The notes under the pieces: model-generated | What the model was told of the DNA's origin: nothing | Seen by the model: the letters and a program-made list of their open reading frames with translations, nothing else | Database searches by the model: none | From: Incurvaria masculella | Taxonomy: Eukaryota > Arthropoda > Insecta > Lepidoptera > Incurvariidae | Assembly: GCA_946894095.1 (NCBI GenBank) | Contig: OX335651.1 | Span: 16,514,501-16,578,500, forward strand | Reading direction: 5' to 3' | Length of the DNA stretch: 64,000 nucleotides | Made by a program: the position numbers and the translations under genes | Shown: piece by piece, positions 12,242 to 21,939 of the stretch | How the letters are laid out: every line of letters starts with the position of its first letter | Position numbering within the stretch: the stretch's first letter is position 1

Positions 12242-12461
12242 GGGCCGATTTTTCAATCCTTAAATAGTACGTATCGGACTATTTAAGTTTGTCAAAAGGC
12301 GGATGGTCATTGCCGGAAAATCATATTTTCTATCACAATTATCTGACTATAATTTTACTCATAACCATATGGACTTACTTCATCGGATGGATGAGCAGAT
12401 GCGTAAATAAATCCGTCGAATTGTTATCTGGCTGTTTATCAGACTATTGAAAAATCAGCCC
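12242..12461. mobile_element. MITE with GGGCCGATTTTTCAAT ends, copy 1
   Basis: Begins GGGCCGATTTTTCAATCC and ends ATTGAAAAATCAGCCC, giving terminal inverted repeats of about 16 bp with one or two mismatches. The interior has no coding capacity. A second copy lies at 13421-13658. Immediate flanks are TTA and TCA. Copy 2 is flanked by TAA on both sides, so a 3-bp target duplication of the TWA type used by PIF/Harbinger transposons is possible. Confidence 0.8.
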
Positions 12462-12596
12462 TCAAGTAAATAGACATTATTTATATTTTTGTTAACAGTT
12501 TCATTCCAAAAATGTAACACGCATGAGCTGAAAAATCTTCGCTGATTTCGATCAAGCCAAATGAAGACTGAAGTGAGCAGAATTCGTGGACGTCTC

Positions 12597-12690
12597 GCGA
12601 CGCCGACACCGACGCCGACGCCGACGCCGCCACGCTCGGCGGCGCTCCTGACGACGCCCCGCGACGCCCCGCGACGCCCGCAGCTGTAAC
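12597..12690. repeat. GC-rich GACGCC minisatellite
   Basis: Runs of GACGCCGACGCCGACGCC are followed by GACGCCCCGCGACGCCCCGC. This is a short CpG-rich tandem array standing out from AT-rich flanks. No exon could be attached to it. Confidence 0.75.
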
Positions 12691-12878
12691 AAAGTCTGCG
12701 GAAATGACCGCCGACCGTGCCGTTACCTATCGGCTACGGAGAATAAAACGACTGGGATAAGGACGGACCGACGTTTGAGACGTTGAGAATGTGTGGATAC
12801 GCCATGTTGGTAATCTGTGGTGTTACATGGTGTAGCAGTAGTCGCTGCCGTAAAGTGACGAGGTTTTTGAAATTTAGT

Positions 12879-13258
12879 CAGCCTCAATAGCCCAGTGGCG
12901 CGACACTTCGGCGATCGCTCTCCGAAGTTAAGCAACGCTGGGTCCGGTCTGGTCTTGGATGGGTGACCATTCGACCGTTGAGAGAGGCTGGCCGTGGTTC
13001 GGATTCCACGTTAAACTGTAGGTCCCCTTCCTTACTTACTAGGTGGTAGGGTTAATCCCGCCCGGGTTGATACCATCGCATTGAATGAACGATGGCCGAA
13101 GCAGCAATGAAAATTGTCCGTGTTTTCCATCCAGTTCAATGTAGCCGTGCAATATAAGGAAGGTCCTGGCATGGCACCTACTTCCCATGTGGTGTGATAG
13201 GCTAATACCATGACAGAAGGTGTGGTTTTACCCATCCATGTCGAGTCACATAAAAAAA
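12879..13258 (+). mobile_element. SINE, 5S rRNA-like head, subtype 1, full length
   Basis: This is the best copy of the 5S-headed lineage. Order: a start with an A-box-like TAGCCCAGTGG; a 5S rRNA-like internal promoter with CCGAAGTTAAGCAACG (box A region) and CTTGGATGGGTGACC (box C) at about 12925-12969; a T-arm-like CGTGGTTCGGATTCCACG; the shared body with CCCGCCCGGGTTG and TCCATCCAGTTCAATGTAG; the 5S-lineage marker CAATATAAGGAAGG; then the tail and A run. The tail hairpin is damaged here (GGCTAATACC paired with a mutated GGTTTTACCC). AAATT occurs on both flanks, but this is too short to claim as a target duplication. Confidence 0.9.
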
Positions 13259-13420
13259 TTACAAAACAGTAAATTTTGGTAAGTAAAAATATGGTTTTCA
13301 TGAAAAAGAATTCGTAAAATCAAGCCTGTTTCACAGCCCACCTTGTGGATTGGATTGCTTCTATTGATTATTGGTAGATATTAATAGACTAAATGGCAGA
13401 TTTGCAAATTGTTATGATAA

Positions 13421-13658
13421 GGGCCGATTTTTCAATCCTCAGATAGTACGTATCGGACTGATAGTACAAATTCACGTTTGTCAAAAGACGGATTGTTATT
13501 TCCGGTGAATTATATCTTATATCACAATTATGTGACTATAATTTTACTAACAAACGCATGCACGTACTATACATATATATCGGATGGATAACCAGAAGCG
13601 TAAATAAATCCGTCGAATAGTTATTTGGCTGTCTATTAGACTATTTAAAAATCAGTCC
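13421..13658. mobile_element. MITE with GGGCCGATTTTTCAAT ends, copy 2
   Basis: A second copy of the element at 12242, in the same orientation, with the same ends (GGGCCGATTTTTCAATCC, ATTTAAAAATCAGTCC). It is flanked by TAA at 13418-13420 and 13659-13661. The two copies differ by many substitutions and small indels, so neither is recent. Confidence 0.8.
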
Positions 13659-13670
13659 TAAATTAAATAA

Positions 13671-13975
13671 GCAGCTCGTAGCCTGCTTATAGGCCTTTCA
13701 TACTAGAGATTGATGTCCCCGCCCGTTTATACACCACTTTATTTCTATTTCTGAGTTGGATTAGGCCATTTCGTCACGAATACGAGCTGCTACATGGTTA
13801 GGAATCCATGTAAAACTCTAGGTCTCCTTCTCCTGCTAGGTGGTATGGTTAAACCCGTCCGCGTTGGTAACATCGCATTGGATGAACAGATGGTCGAAAT
13901 GCCAATTAAAATGTTTCATCATCCAGCTCAATGCAGGCGTGCCCACAAAGTTAAGGTTCTGGCATGGAAACAATG
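13671..13975 (+). mobile_element. SINE, tRNA-headed, degenerate, joined to an inverted copy
   Basis: The head is decayed but recognisable: GCAGCTCGTAGCCTG..., then TTCGTCACGAATACGAGCTGC, then the shared body from CATGGTTAGGAATCCATG onward. It keeps the tRNA-lineage marker near CCCACAAAGTTAAGG and stops in the CTGGCATGG block, losing the hairpin and A tail. An inverted copy follows immediately. Confidence 0.75.
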
Positions 13976-14147
13976 TGCATTGCCAGAACCTTCCTTATGT
14001 TGCACGGCTGCATTGAACTGGGTGGAAAATACAGATAATTGTCACAACAGCGTCGAACATCTTTGATCAAATGCGATGGTATCAACCTGGGTGGGATCAA
14101 ACCACCTTCACTTAATCTGTGATGAAACTACCAACTAGTAAGTAGCT
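13976..14147 (-). mobile_element. SINE fragment, inverted against the preceding copy
   Basis: The minus strand reads the shared body from the GTAGTTTCATC / CACCCAGGTTGATACCATCGC region to AACATAAGGAAGGTTCTGGC, which is the 5S-lineage wording. Both this copy and 13671-13975 are truncated at the same CTGGCATGG position, so the two meet tail to tail and can form a long hairpin. Confidence 0.75.
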
Positions 14148-14399
14148 AAATTCGATTCACTCACGACAAATCCCCTATTCAAATTTCAGAACACTTGTCT
14201 CGAAAAAATTTAAGAGGACCACTTCTATTCTTTTAAGTGCCCGAACCCCACTTTCGACATTGTCACCTATTTCTATCAGTCTTCAGTAATCATACTTTAT
14301 TTTCTGTTTCTATATTATATAAAGTGTTTATATATTTATATTAATGTATATTTATATTTATATGTATATAAGCAGTTGGTATATCGTGTATAATATTTG

Positions 14400-14549
14400 T
14401 TGTAGTAAATTCATTTGTCTCTATAACTGCCACTCGCACTACTGCTCACGATACCCAAAGGTAGACTGGTAGAAAATGCCCCTGGCATTAAGTTGTACCT
14501 TTTGCCCGAATTTTGAGTGTAATAAACATACATAAATAAATAAATAAAA
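14400..14549 (+). mobile_element. 3' end of a non-LTR retrotransposon (LINE)
   Basis: The sequence GGTAGACTGGTAGAAAATGCC / CCTGGCATTAAG / TTGTACCTTTTGCCCG, then AATAAACATACATAAATAAA, has the form of a lepidopteran LINE 3' untranslated end. A short ATAAATAAATAA microsatellite takes the place of a poly(A) tail. No coding part is attached. The 5' limit is arbitrary. The family name is from memory of similar 3' ends and is not certain. Confidence 0.5.
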
Positions 14550-16114
14550 TAATTATGTGTGTCCAGAAATCTTAACAGAAAAAAAAACAGTGAATCCCTC
14601 CATTTCTAACGGCCCAGGACCGGTGAGCTGAAACCGTCGGCGGGGGAGACCGGGAAAAGACGAAGACCGGCCGTAAAGAGGTAAATTGAGGTGAGTCGGG
14701 GATAGTGAATTGTTCGATGGGACGAAAGGAAAGGCATTAGCTGCAAGCAATACCCTCACCTCCCCCTTTTATGTCTATTATATTGCCCTCCTTTACCTTG
14801 TCAACGTCGGCGACGCGATATTTTACCCGATAAAAATAATATAAACAAAATGTTCGTTAGCTTTCGGGGCGAAATGGGAAGGTGGATTGCCAGAGCGGAT
14901 ATTGGGTCGCCTGAGTGGCCGGCGATAGTGGAGGTACCCGTCACGCACACATGCGTGCGACCTTGAGTGTAGGTAGGCACACATACAGGCAGATAACGCG
15001 GTTAGGACGGCGACAGGCACGGTGCGTCCTTAAGAATATGAGAAGGCGGTGCGTCCTTAAGAATATGAGAAGGACCACCTAGGTTATGTACCTAGAGGGC
15101 TCGAATAGGGAAAGTGATGGGGTTTCTCGGAAAAAAACGCTAACGAATTTTCCACTGTTATATCTGTATTATGTTATTAATTACTTTTTTTTATTAACAG
15201 CATTCTACATAGCATATTGACAACGTTTTTTTTAAAGAACAAGAAACCAATCTGACAGCAAATAGGATACAATTTGAGTTCAGGAAACTTGCTCCATGCC
15301 AGAGGCCATAGGCTTAAGACCAGCCCCGTTCATTGCTGTGTTTTTTAAAACCGTTTTGCAAGAGTTGTTTATCGGACCGCGACAATAAGAGGAGATTGCA
15401 TTTTTGCCTGGGTGCAGTTGGTAAATGGAGATATCTTTAGGTAGGGGAGATACGCAAAGAGCACCTGTAACTGTGATTAATTCATTATTGTATAATTCGT
15501 GTTTTGTATCAACGGCTCGTCCACTGTCTGAATCAATTTCTTTATCCTCATGTCTCTCGAAGAAATCTAAGGGTTGAGGGCACAACCGACGATTGAAAAT
15601 ATATCACCGACTTTTTGTAAAACTTTGGAGCCGTTAAACCGTTCCGTCGACAGTTTAGTAATATATTAAATATAACAATTGTGAAGCACGTTTAAAATAA
15701 CATACATTAACAAAAACGCCAATAAACACAGGAATAAAATACAATTAAATAATTCGATGAAACTAATGTATAAAAAATTTTACAAAATTACTCGTAACAT
15801 TTGAATAAATTAAATCATAATGATTAAATGTTCAAAACTAACACTACAAAATAAAAAAAATCAAAGTTTCCTTGAATACTTTCATGAACCGTGAAGTGTT
15901 TTATCTGTTATCTATTTTTTACCGGCGACTATGCACTCCGCACTAACTTTACATAGTAAGTGTGAAGGTGCATTTATCGAAAAAATATTCACACAACTGT
16001 CATTGTGTATGTCTATGTGTATTGAGTGGTCATTTTAAGTGCTATCCATAATTGTTTTTTCATGTAAATTCCACTGCACTGAAGTTGTTTTTAGCTCACC
16101 TGTCTGTTCATCTC
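14550..16114. other. No gene recognised
   Basis: Contains a duplicated 21-bp block (GGTGCGTCCTTAAGAATATG) twice in tandem at about 15019-15072 and an unrecognised frame at 15280-15585. The remainder is AT-rich without recognisable content. Confidence 0.4.
15280..15585 (-). CDS. Unrecognised open frame
   Basis: A 101-codon minus-strand frame with a fairly protein-like translation (acidic N-terminal third containing EIDSDSGRAVDTKHE, then LITVTGALCVSPLPKD). No domain is recognised. It lies on the same strand as the longer frame at 16115-16585, 530 bp upstream of it in the transcription direction. The two could be pieces of one decayed gene, or both may be chance. Confidence 0.12.
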   Translation of the reverse strand: MCPQPLDFFERHEDKEIDSDSGRAVDTKHELYNNELITVTGALCVSPLPKDISIYQLHPGKNAISSYCRGPINNSCKTVLKNTAMNGAGLKPMASGMEQVS

Positions 16115-16585
16115 TTAATTTAAAGCACAAATTTCACGAAATTCCGTGATGCCATGCCATTTCTTAATATAGAACATGAGAGAAAATAGAACTTTCCAGT
16201 GGGAGCATCGTACAAATAAGCGCGCGCCCTGTGTCCACAATGTCATCTCGCTAAGAGGAAAATTTCTCGAAAACCATAACAGGGTGAGGGCAACTGTAGT
16301 GGACACGAAATTCAATTTGCTAAATCGAATCTTTCCCGGAGAGTTACCTGCCGGAGCCGGATAGAGGCCGGATGATACTACATTTGTCATGGTATATGGG
16401 TTATTGTTGACAGATATAAAAAGGTCTATGATTGGATTACACCGCCTGCCCGGTAGACGTGAGAGGTTTTCTGTAGATGTCTCGGTGATAAGTTGGAGGT
16501 TGTTGACTTGTGACAAGTTAAAAGATTGGTATTTTCTTTGTATGATACCTTTCTTGGTAGTGATGCGATAAAAATATTGTTTCAT
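16115..16585 (-). CDS. Unrecognised 156-codon open frame
   Basis: One of the longest frames outside the retrotransposons. The translation has a hydrophobic stretch at about residues 95-109 (FVSTTVALTLLWF) but no signal peptide, catalytic motif or domain I know. The downstream reading in a neighbouring frame continues for some 25 residues with plausible composition (DEQTGELKTTSVQW), which would fit a frameshifted remnant. Mobile-element origin, a host pseudogene or chance are all open. Confidence 0.15.
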   Translation of the reverse strand: MKQYFYRITTKKGIIQRKYQSFNLSQVNNLQLITETSTENLSRLPGRRCNPIIDLFISVNNNPYTMTNVVSSGLYPAPAGNSPGKIRFSKLNFVSTTVALTLLWFSRNFPLSEMTLWTQGARLFVRCSHWKVLFSLMFYIKKWHGITEFREICALN

Positions 16586-16904
16586 GTTCGTTTCCTACTT
16601 ATCTTTTAATACGTGCACTAGCTTCATGTATAATCAAGAATAATATAATTGTTATGTAGTTTTAGGTACTGGTTGTCTTTAGGTTGAATAAAAATTATGA
16701 TATTAACTTTTCACACATTTTTATCATGTAATAATTTTTTATACTCCCAAAAACACAAACGGGCTTGCTTGAAAAATACCTAATATTGTCCAAGGGTTGC
16801 AAGAAGAATTACCCTAAAACGTGATCATTGCTCTGAAGATTTTTTTTTTAATTTTACCAATATGGGTATGATAATTGTATGTTTTTATTATATTTGTATA
16901 TATA

Positions 16905-17199
16905 ATATTTGATAATTTTATGTTACAACATTACAGTCATCTCATTAATTTGAGTTTCAGCGACATCAACATTCGAAGCATTGTAACAATATGAATTGTA
17001 GAGAATGCCTTATGACATTAATTTCCGCCTTTTTGTACCGTATGGCTGCAAATAAATTATTTTTTCATTTTGATTTTTTTTCAAGATTTCGAAAATATTC
17101 TGGAAAAGATTTTAGTCGTGACATTCTTCGGAAGCAGAATTCGAATCTGCGACCTTTGGATTATATGCCCATTGCTCAAACCAACTGAGCTATCCCGAC
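16905..17199 (-). mobile_element. tRNA-derived SINE (Lys-like head) of the CTCAAATTAATGAGAT family
   Basis: The minus strand from 17199 folds as a tRNA-like head. The acceptor strand is GTCGGGA. The D-arm GCTCAGTTGGTTTGAGC is followed by an anticodon arm with loop CATATAA, and the T-arm GCAGATTCGAATTCTGC has a perfect 5-bp stem and loop TTCGAAT. The 3' acceptor TTCCGAA pairs except at the first position. The D-arm plus AATCCAAAGGTC resemble tRNA-Lys, but the loop has A instead of U before the would-be anticodon, so this is not a functional tRNA. The body continues to the CTCAAATTAATGAGAT / GACTGTAATGTTGTAAC tail shared with three other places in the window. Confidence 0.7.
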
Positions 17200-17435
17200 A
17201 ATTACGTCAGCCAACGAATTTCTCGATTATATTCGAATCGGCGCAATGCTTTCTTTGTATGAGTATCTTTACTAGATGGCACTCATGATTTCGCGTGCTG
17301 TAACTTTTCAGATTATTTTCAAAATCATATTACAATGCTTTAAATATAGACTGAAAAAAATAATCCGTGGATCTAACTGTAATGCCAATAATAACAACCA
17401 TCTTGTAGCGTAAAAATAGAGCCAACTATGTAAAT

Positions 17436-17560
17436 CGGTTACTTTAACTGAGTGAAAACAGTTATGAACATTAAAGGTTACTGTATGTTTTCATTGCTTT
17501 GTCCAATGACTGTTTTCTTTTACTGTTTACCTAACTGTGTGAAAACTGTTTCTATAGACT
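17436..17560 (-). repeat. Dispersed repeat, partner at 3527-3645
   Basis: An inverted copy of the repeat at 3527-3645. The plus strand begins AACTGAGTGAAAACAGTT and ends CTAACTGTGTGAAAACTG, the two ends being imperfect inverted repeats of each other. It directly abuts the foldback element at 17562. Confidence 0.6.
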
Positions 17561-17561
17561 A

Positions 17562-18101
17562 GGAGGTCGCGACAAACATGGTAACGATAACGTAAATGGC
17601 TGAAACTGGGTTCACGGGATAAAGTACAATCCTCTGAAGCTAAATGTGTCAGTCTGCCTGTTCCAAGTGGTTGCGTTACTTAGATAAGGCGCCTGAAAAA
17701 GTAGTTATGGTGACAAAAAATACACATGATAAGGTAAATGGATGCAAATCACGAAGCATGAAAGTATCAATACATACTTTCCTAGCAATACAAAAACTGA
17801 ACAAATCTTTGGTTGAATTTAGTAGTTGTAGGCGATTTACATATAACTTTAGGTATATTTAAGTATGTAATTAAAAAAACGACTGGTTATTGTTGCATAA
17901 TTAATAGGTATCAATGTTTCAAGACAATCAGTATATTCATCAGCAGGTACATACCAGCATCTATTTTATATAGCCAATCTAGATAACGCAACCACTTGGC
18001 ACGGGCAGACCGATATATTTAGCATCAGAAGGTTGGTCTCTAACATGCGTACCCAGATTCAGCCATTTACCTTATCGTGACCAAAAATGTCGTGACCTCC
18101 C
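17562..18101. mobile_element. Foldback MITE with GGAGGTCxCGACA ends
   Basis: The left arm (17562-17700: GGAGGTCGCGACA, then GTAAATGGCTGAAACTGGGT, then CCAAGTGGTTGCGTTA) is repeated in reverse at 17975-18101 (TAACGCAACCACTTGG, ACCCAGATTCAGCCATTTAC, TGTCGTGACCTCC). The arms are about 130-140 bp and diverged by roughly 15-20%. The centre has no coding capacity. A partial third copy of the GATAAGGTAAATGG motif lies inside at 17728-17745. Confidence 0.8.
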
Positions 18102-18417
18102 GGAATACTAGCTTTAGTATATTTTTCATTCTTACTTACGTCTCACATTCAGTAAAAAGGTACCGTCAAAATCAGTTAAAAGGAAACTGGACAGTTGCAC
18201 GCCTAATTTGTAGTCAGCCGTAATATTCAATCAGTTAAGATAGCCGTTTCAAAATCATCTGATCTGTCACACGTGTTATTTTCACCAAGCGGTACTGTTC
18301 ACTTACCGTAATACATAAATAGTAATGAGAAATACTTTACCATAAGTGAACAATTGCGCATCTTTTTTTTTCGTGTAGATTTCTCTGAAACGCACCTTAA
18401 TTCAGGGGATTCAAACG

Positions 18418-18955
18418 CCTTCCCGCTCAACTCCCCATAAAAACGTGGAAAGAAGATCACGCCCATGTTTCTTGTTACAGTTCCAAAATTTTGCTCAAAA
18501 TAGCTTTATTTGATCGAACTAGATGTCTGATGACAGTTGGTATTGTAAAATTGTGTTTGATTTTTAAGTTATAAAGTTCAAAAGTTCGTATTTTTCGCGC
18601 GTTTTATACAATAACTTTGGAGGTGGATTACTCAACAAAGAAATAAAAAAATCTTAAAAAGATTCCTCATCAGACATAGCTTGTTTTATGAATATTCATT
18701 ATCTATATGGTTTTTATAAGATTTGACTACAGCGGTCGTGGTATACTTTTAGCTATAAGTCGTTTTGAAATTAAATTTTTTGTAAATCTTACCAAATCAA
18801 ACACTATGTGCATTGCCAGCTTTGTGAACATGTTGCATCCTCCTCATTACGGAGCCTGTCTCTTTCTTTGAAACAGAGAAGGTCTCAGAGCACGATAGCA
18901 CGGTTTTGTGCCGTGCCCGCGAATGAGTTAGTCCCGCTGGGAAGGGCCACCTTAA
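18418..18955 (+). mobile_element. 540-bp non-autonomous element ending at TTAA, copy 1
   Basis: Matches 35160-35706 along its length in the same orientation. Shared blocks include CCCGCTCAACTCCCCATA, TTTTTCGCGCGTTTTAT, AACTTTGGAGGTGGATTAC and GTGCCCGCGAATGAGTTAG. Its right end reads GGGCCACC/TTAA as in copy 2. Its left end is altered just outside CCCGCTCAACT, so the left TTAA is not preserved in place. No coding frame is found. TTAA targets and non-coding interiors suggest a piggyBac-dependent MITE; this is inferred from the ends only. Confidence 0.75.
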
Positions 18956-19685
18956 TACGAAACAATATACTTCAAACACTACACTTCGAGCAGTCGCAGT
19001 GCATTCGTAATTAAATTCCTCAAGCCGTATATTTTTGGCCGCGCGTCCATTTCATTAAGCAATCCATTTAAAAGGGACAATAGTCGGTAATGATATGCGT
19101 GTGCCATAATCCCGTCATTCATCTAACACGGATCCAATATAGGTGCGGCAACACGCGCGGGGCCGGGACGGGGGGTGCCAGGGCGGTGCGGGGCCCCCCA
19201 GTCGGCGAATGTTCGCACGGTGCTGCATTCTCTGCGCTACCCTTCCGTACCGCGGATGCATTCGCTATGGAATAAATCGATTTATCGCTTAGATTTCTAC
19301 TGTTAAGCTCATTGGAAGTGGTCTGGCCTAAGCTTTGGACTCGATGGTTTGCTTATTTTTAAGCCTTTGGCGTATGGTTAAGTTAGTTTTCTCCCAAATT
19401 AAATATCCGAAACGCTCGCTAGGTACTCGATGGAGGTTAGGTTAGCCAATAGGTGGCGCTAATGTTAAAATCACTTTAAAAAGTTAATTTATTCGTTTAC
19501 GTCCCTGAAATATTAGGTAGACTATTTATTGAAATAAACGGAATCACATTTCTTTAATCACTTTCTTTAAAGAAACATGAGAATTATTTTTCAGCTCAAA
19601 TTCACATTCTACGTGTATCTATGGAACTCAACCATTGCGAACTTAGACTATCTTTATCTTTATCTTTAATATCAAACTAGACAAT
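18956..19685. other. No gene recognised; GC-rich patch
   Basis: A G/C-rich patch at 19145-19260 (many CpG) interrupts ordinary sequence. The 61-codon frame across it shows no motif. Nothing else identified. Confidence 0.4.
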
Positions 19686-19930
19686 ATAGCTAATACCACA
19701 CTTACTGCCATGATAGCATTAGCCCAACACACCACATGGGAGCTAGGTGCCATGCCTTCCTTGTATTTCACCGCTTTATTGAACTATGTAGATGAGTAAA
19801 ACGATCAATTTTCATTGCTGACTGGACCATCGTTAATTCAATGCGATGTTAGCAACTCGGTGTGATTGACTCTTCCACCTAGTAGCTTAGGAATGTACCT
19901 ATAGTTATTCGTGGAATTCGAACCTCGAAC
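19686..19930 (-). mobile_element. SINE body and tail, 5S-headed lineage, head lost or decayed
   Basis: The minus strand shows the body and tail with GTGTTGGGCTAATGC and ATGCCATCATGG. CACCTAGCTCCCATGTGGTG is the 5S-lineage wording rather than the CCTTCGGGAA insertion of the tRNA lineage. An internal deletion removes part of the CAATATAAGG region. The head side ends near a degraded GTTCGAATTCCACG. It faces the plus-strand copy at 20049, about 120 bp away. Confidence 0.7.
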
Positions 19931-20048
19931 GACAAATCTCTCAGTCACTTTTTATTACATGCACGGGAAATGGACACTGTCCCGGAACGCACGGATATCA
20001 CTAATAACATCGTCTCAAAACACCCGAAGTAACCAACCATTATATTTC

Positions 20049-20408
20049 GTCAGCCTCCGTAGCCCAGTGGCGCGACGCCTTGCGTTCGATAAGCTTGGTG
20101 AAGTATCTGTGAGCGCGGTTAGGTTCTGGATGGGTGACCATTTTCATCAGTTGAGGCTGACCGTGGTTCGGATTCCACTTAAAACTGTTAGTCCCCTTCC
20201 TTACTTAGTAGGTGGTTGGGTTAATCGCATTGAATGAACGATGGTCGCAACGCCAATAAAAATCGTCCGTGTTTTTCTTCCGAGCAATTGTAGCCGAGCA
20301 ATATAAGAAAGGTCCTGGCATGGCGCCTAGTTCCCATGTGGTGTGTTAGGCTAATATTTGACGGTCAGTTTGGTATTAGCCATCCATGTCCAGTTACATA
20401 AATAAAAT
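20049..20408 (+). mobile_element. SINE, 5S rRNA-like head, subtype 2
   Basis: Starts GTCAGCCTCCGTAGCCCAG. The 5S-like part differs from subtype 1: GAGCGCGGTTAGG then TCTGGATGGGTGACC, matching the IE and box C side of 5S rRNA closely. CTGACCGTGGTTCGGATTCC follows, then the shared body with a deletion in the CCCGCCCGGG region. The AATATAAGAAAGGTCCTGGC marker, the tail and an interrupted A tail complete it. The same head subtype is present at 23066. Confidence 0.85.
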
Positions 20409-20819
20409 GTATAGTGTAAGGTGGTCATAATAACCAAAGTAGCACATAAGGTCGAGCCATCTAACGCTCGTACAGTTCGTCGTTCGAGGCGACAGATGCC
20501 TGGTGTAATTATTCACCCACACGCTGCACTATGACAAATATTTGCCACCCTCCGTGACGCGTGGGGACGAATCTTTTCGAATGGATGCTGCGATAATGTG
20601 GAGAGGGACTCAACGTTATCATACATTTTAAATTTGTGTTTACTTTTACAAAGCTGTTGTAACACCATCATGTCTTTAATTTTTCCATAAGAATGATGTG
20701 AAAAATGTATGATGTGAGTAATGAATGAAATGAAACGCTTTTAAAAGATCGACTCAAACGATAACAAGCAGAATGCTGCAATTTTTGACGTATGCTCTCG
20801 CGTTTTACCTATAAATTTG
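20409..20819. other. No gene recognised
   Basis: About 400 bp of non-repetitive-looking sequence between two SINE copies. No open frame or motif of note. Confidence 0.4.
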
Positions 20820-21055
20820 CGATGGAGTGCTAATACTGCCCCCACTGTCATGATATTAGCTCAACACATCGCATTCCCGAAGGAGTTAGGTGTAAAATCA
20901 GGACCATGTCTTTATGAGCACGACTATATTGAACTGGATGGATAACATGGACTACTTTTCATTGCCGCTTTGACCATCTTTTCACCGATGCGGTGGTACT
21001 AATCCTGGGGGATTTACCCTACCGTCTAGCAGGGTAAGGGAATCTACAAGTTTAT
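20820..21055 (-). mobile_element. SINE body and tail, tRNA-headed lineage, truncated
   Basis: The minus strand carries the body from CTAGACGGTAGGGTAAATCC to GTGCTCATAAAGACATGG and the CCTTCGGGAATGCGATG insertion typical of the tRNA-headed lineage, then AGCTAATATCATGAC. The head and the extreme 3' tail are missing. Confidence 0.72.
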
Positions 21056-21176
21056 ATGTATTTTGAACAACGGAACCGCTTGCATTCAGAGGCCCCAATG
21101 GGGCGAAAACGCATGAACCGATATGACCATGACATAATATGAAGCTTTAACAAATATAATAAGGATAACCCGAATT

Positions 21177-21546
21177 TTTAGGGTTCCGTATCTAAAGGGT
21201 ACCAACGGGACCCTATTACTAAGCCTCCAATGTCCATCCATCCGTCCGTATGCCCGTCTGTCAGCGGGCTGTATCTCAGGTACTGTAATAGGTAGACAGT
21301 TGATAATTTTACAGAGTGTGTATTTCTATTGCCGCTATAACAATAAATAGTAAAAATTAAAAACAAATGTAGGAACGTGTATTTTTTGGCTCATTTGCTT
21401 AATAATGGAAAGGTAGACGCTTGATATTTTCACAGAGTACCGCTAAAACAACGAATAGTAAAAAATAAAACACAAGAAACGTGATTTTTCTGCATGATAC
21501 GGAACCCTTCGATTGCGACTCCGACTCGCACTTGGCCGATTTTTTT
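21177..21546 (-). repeat. GTGCGAGTCGGACTCG-family repeat, with internal duplication
   Basis: The minus strand reads GGCCAAGTGCGAGTCGGAGT, then AGGGTTCCGTATC near its start, and ends in GGTACC...CGGAACCCTAAAAA. The same organisation occurs in plus orientation at 52693-52982 and, truncated, at 54795-54945. Inside, a segment of about 110 bp containing CACAGAGT and CGCTATAACAA-AATAGTAAAAA is present twice, so this copy is longer. It is non-coding. I recall this block as very common in Lepidoptera; the class is uncertain. Confidence 0.7.
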
Positions 21547-21939
21547 AAAACCGTTAGCTAAGCGTCTTCCACACTAAGCGACTGAGTCAACCGCCAACCC
21601 AATTGTAGATTCCCCTCGCGGACTCTGCCACCGGGGGCAGTGTACTCAGGTGTCAGCCCGAGGCAGATTAGAACCAAAGGTAGCCCAGATGAGATAGAAA
21701 GATTGGGGGGCGCTGATGAAAGCGCAGGATTGACAGGAGGGAACCTGGACGCAGGGGGATGGGAGGTAATAGCATTGGAGGGATGTGGAAGAATTTAAGG
21801 TATTGTGATTAAAGGAGTAATAAATTAGATTGGTAGGAAAGATAATCTAAGTAAAACTTTTAGTATTTTCTATGTTGGGTACCTTATAAATCATATAGAG
21901 ACAGATTTTAGTAGAAATTATCCTGATATTTTTATGTAT

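Noticed and set aside
17122..17199. A tRNA gene on the minus strand
   Set aside because: All arms can be drawn, but the anticodon loop lacks the U before the anticodon, the acceptor tip is mismatched, and the sequence continues into a repeated SINE body.
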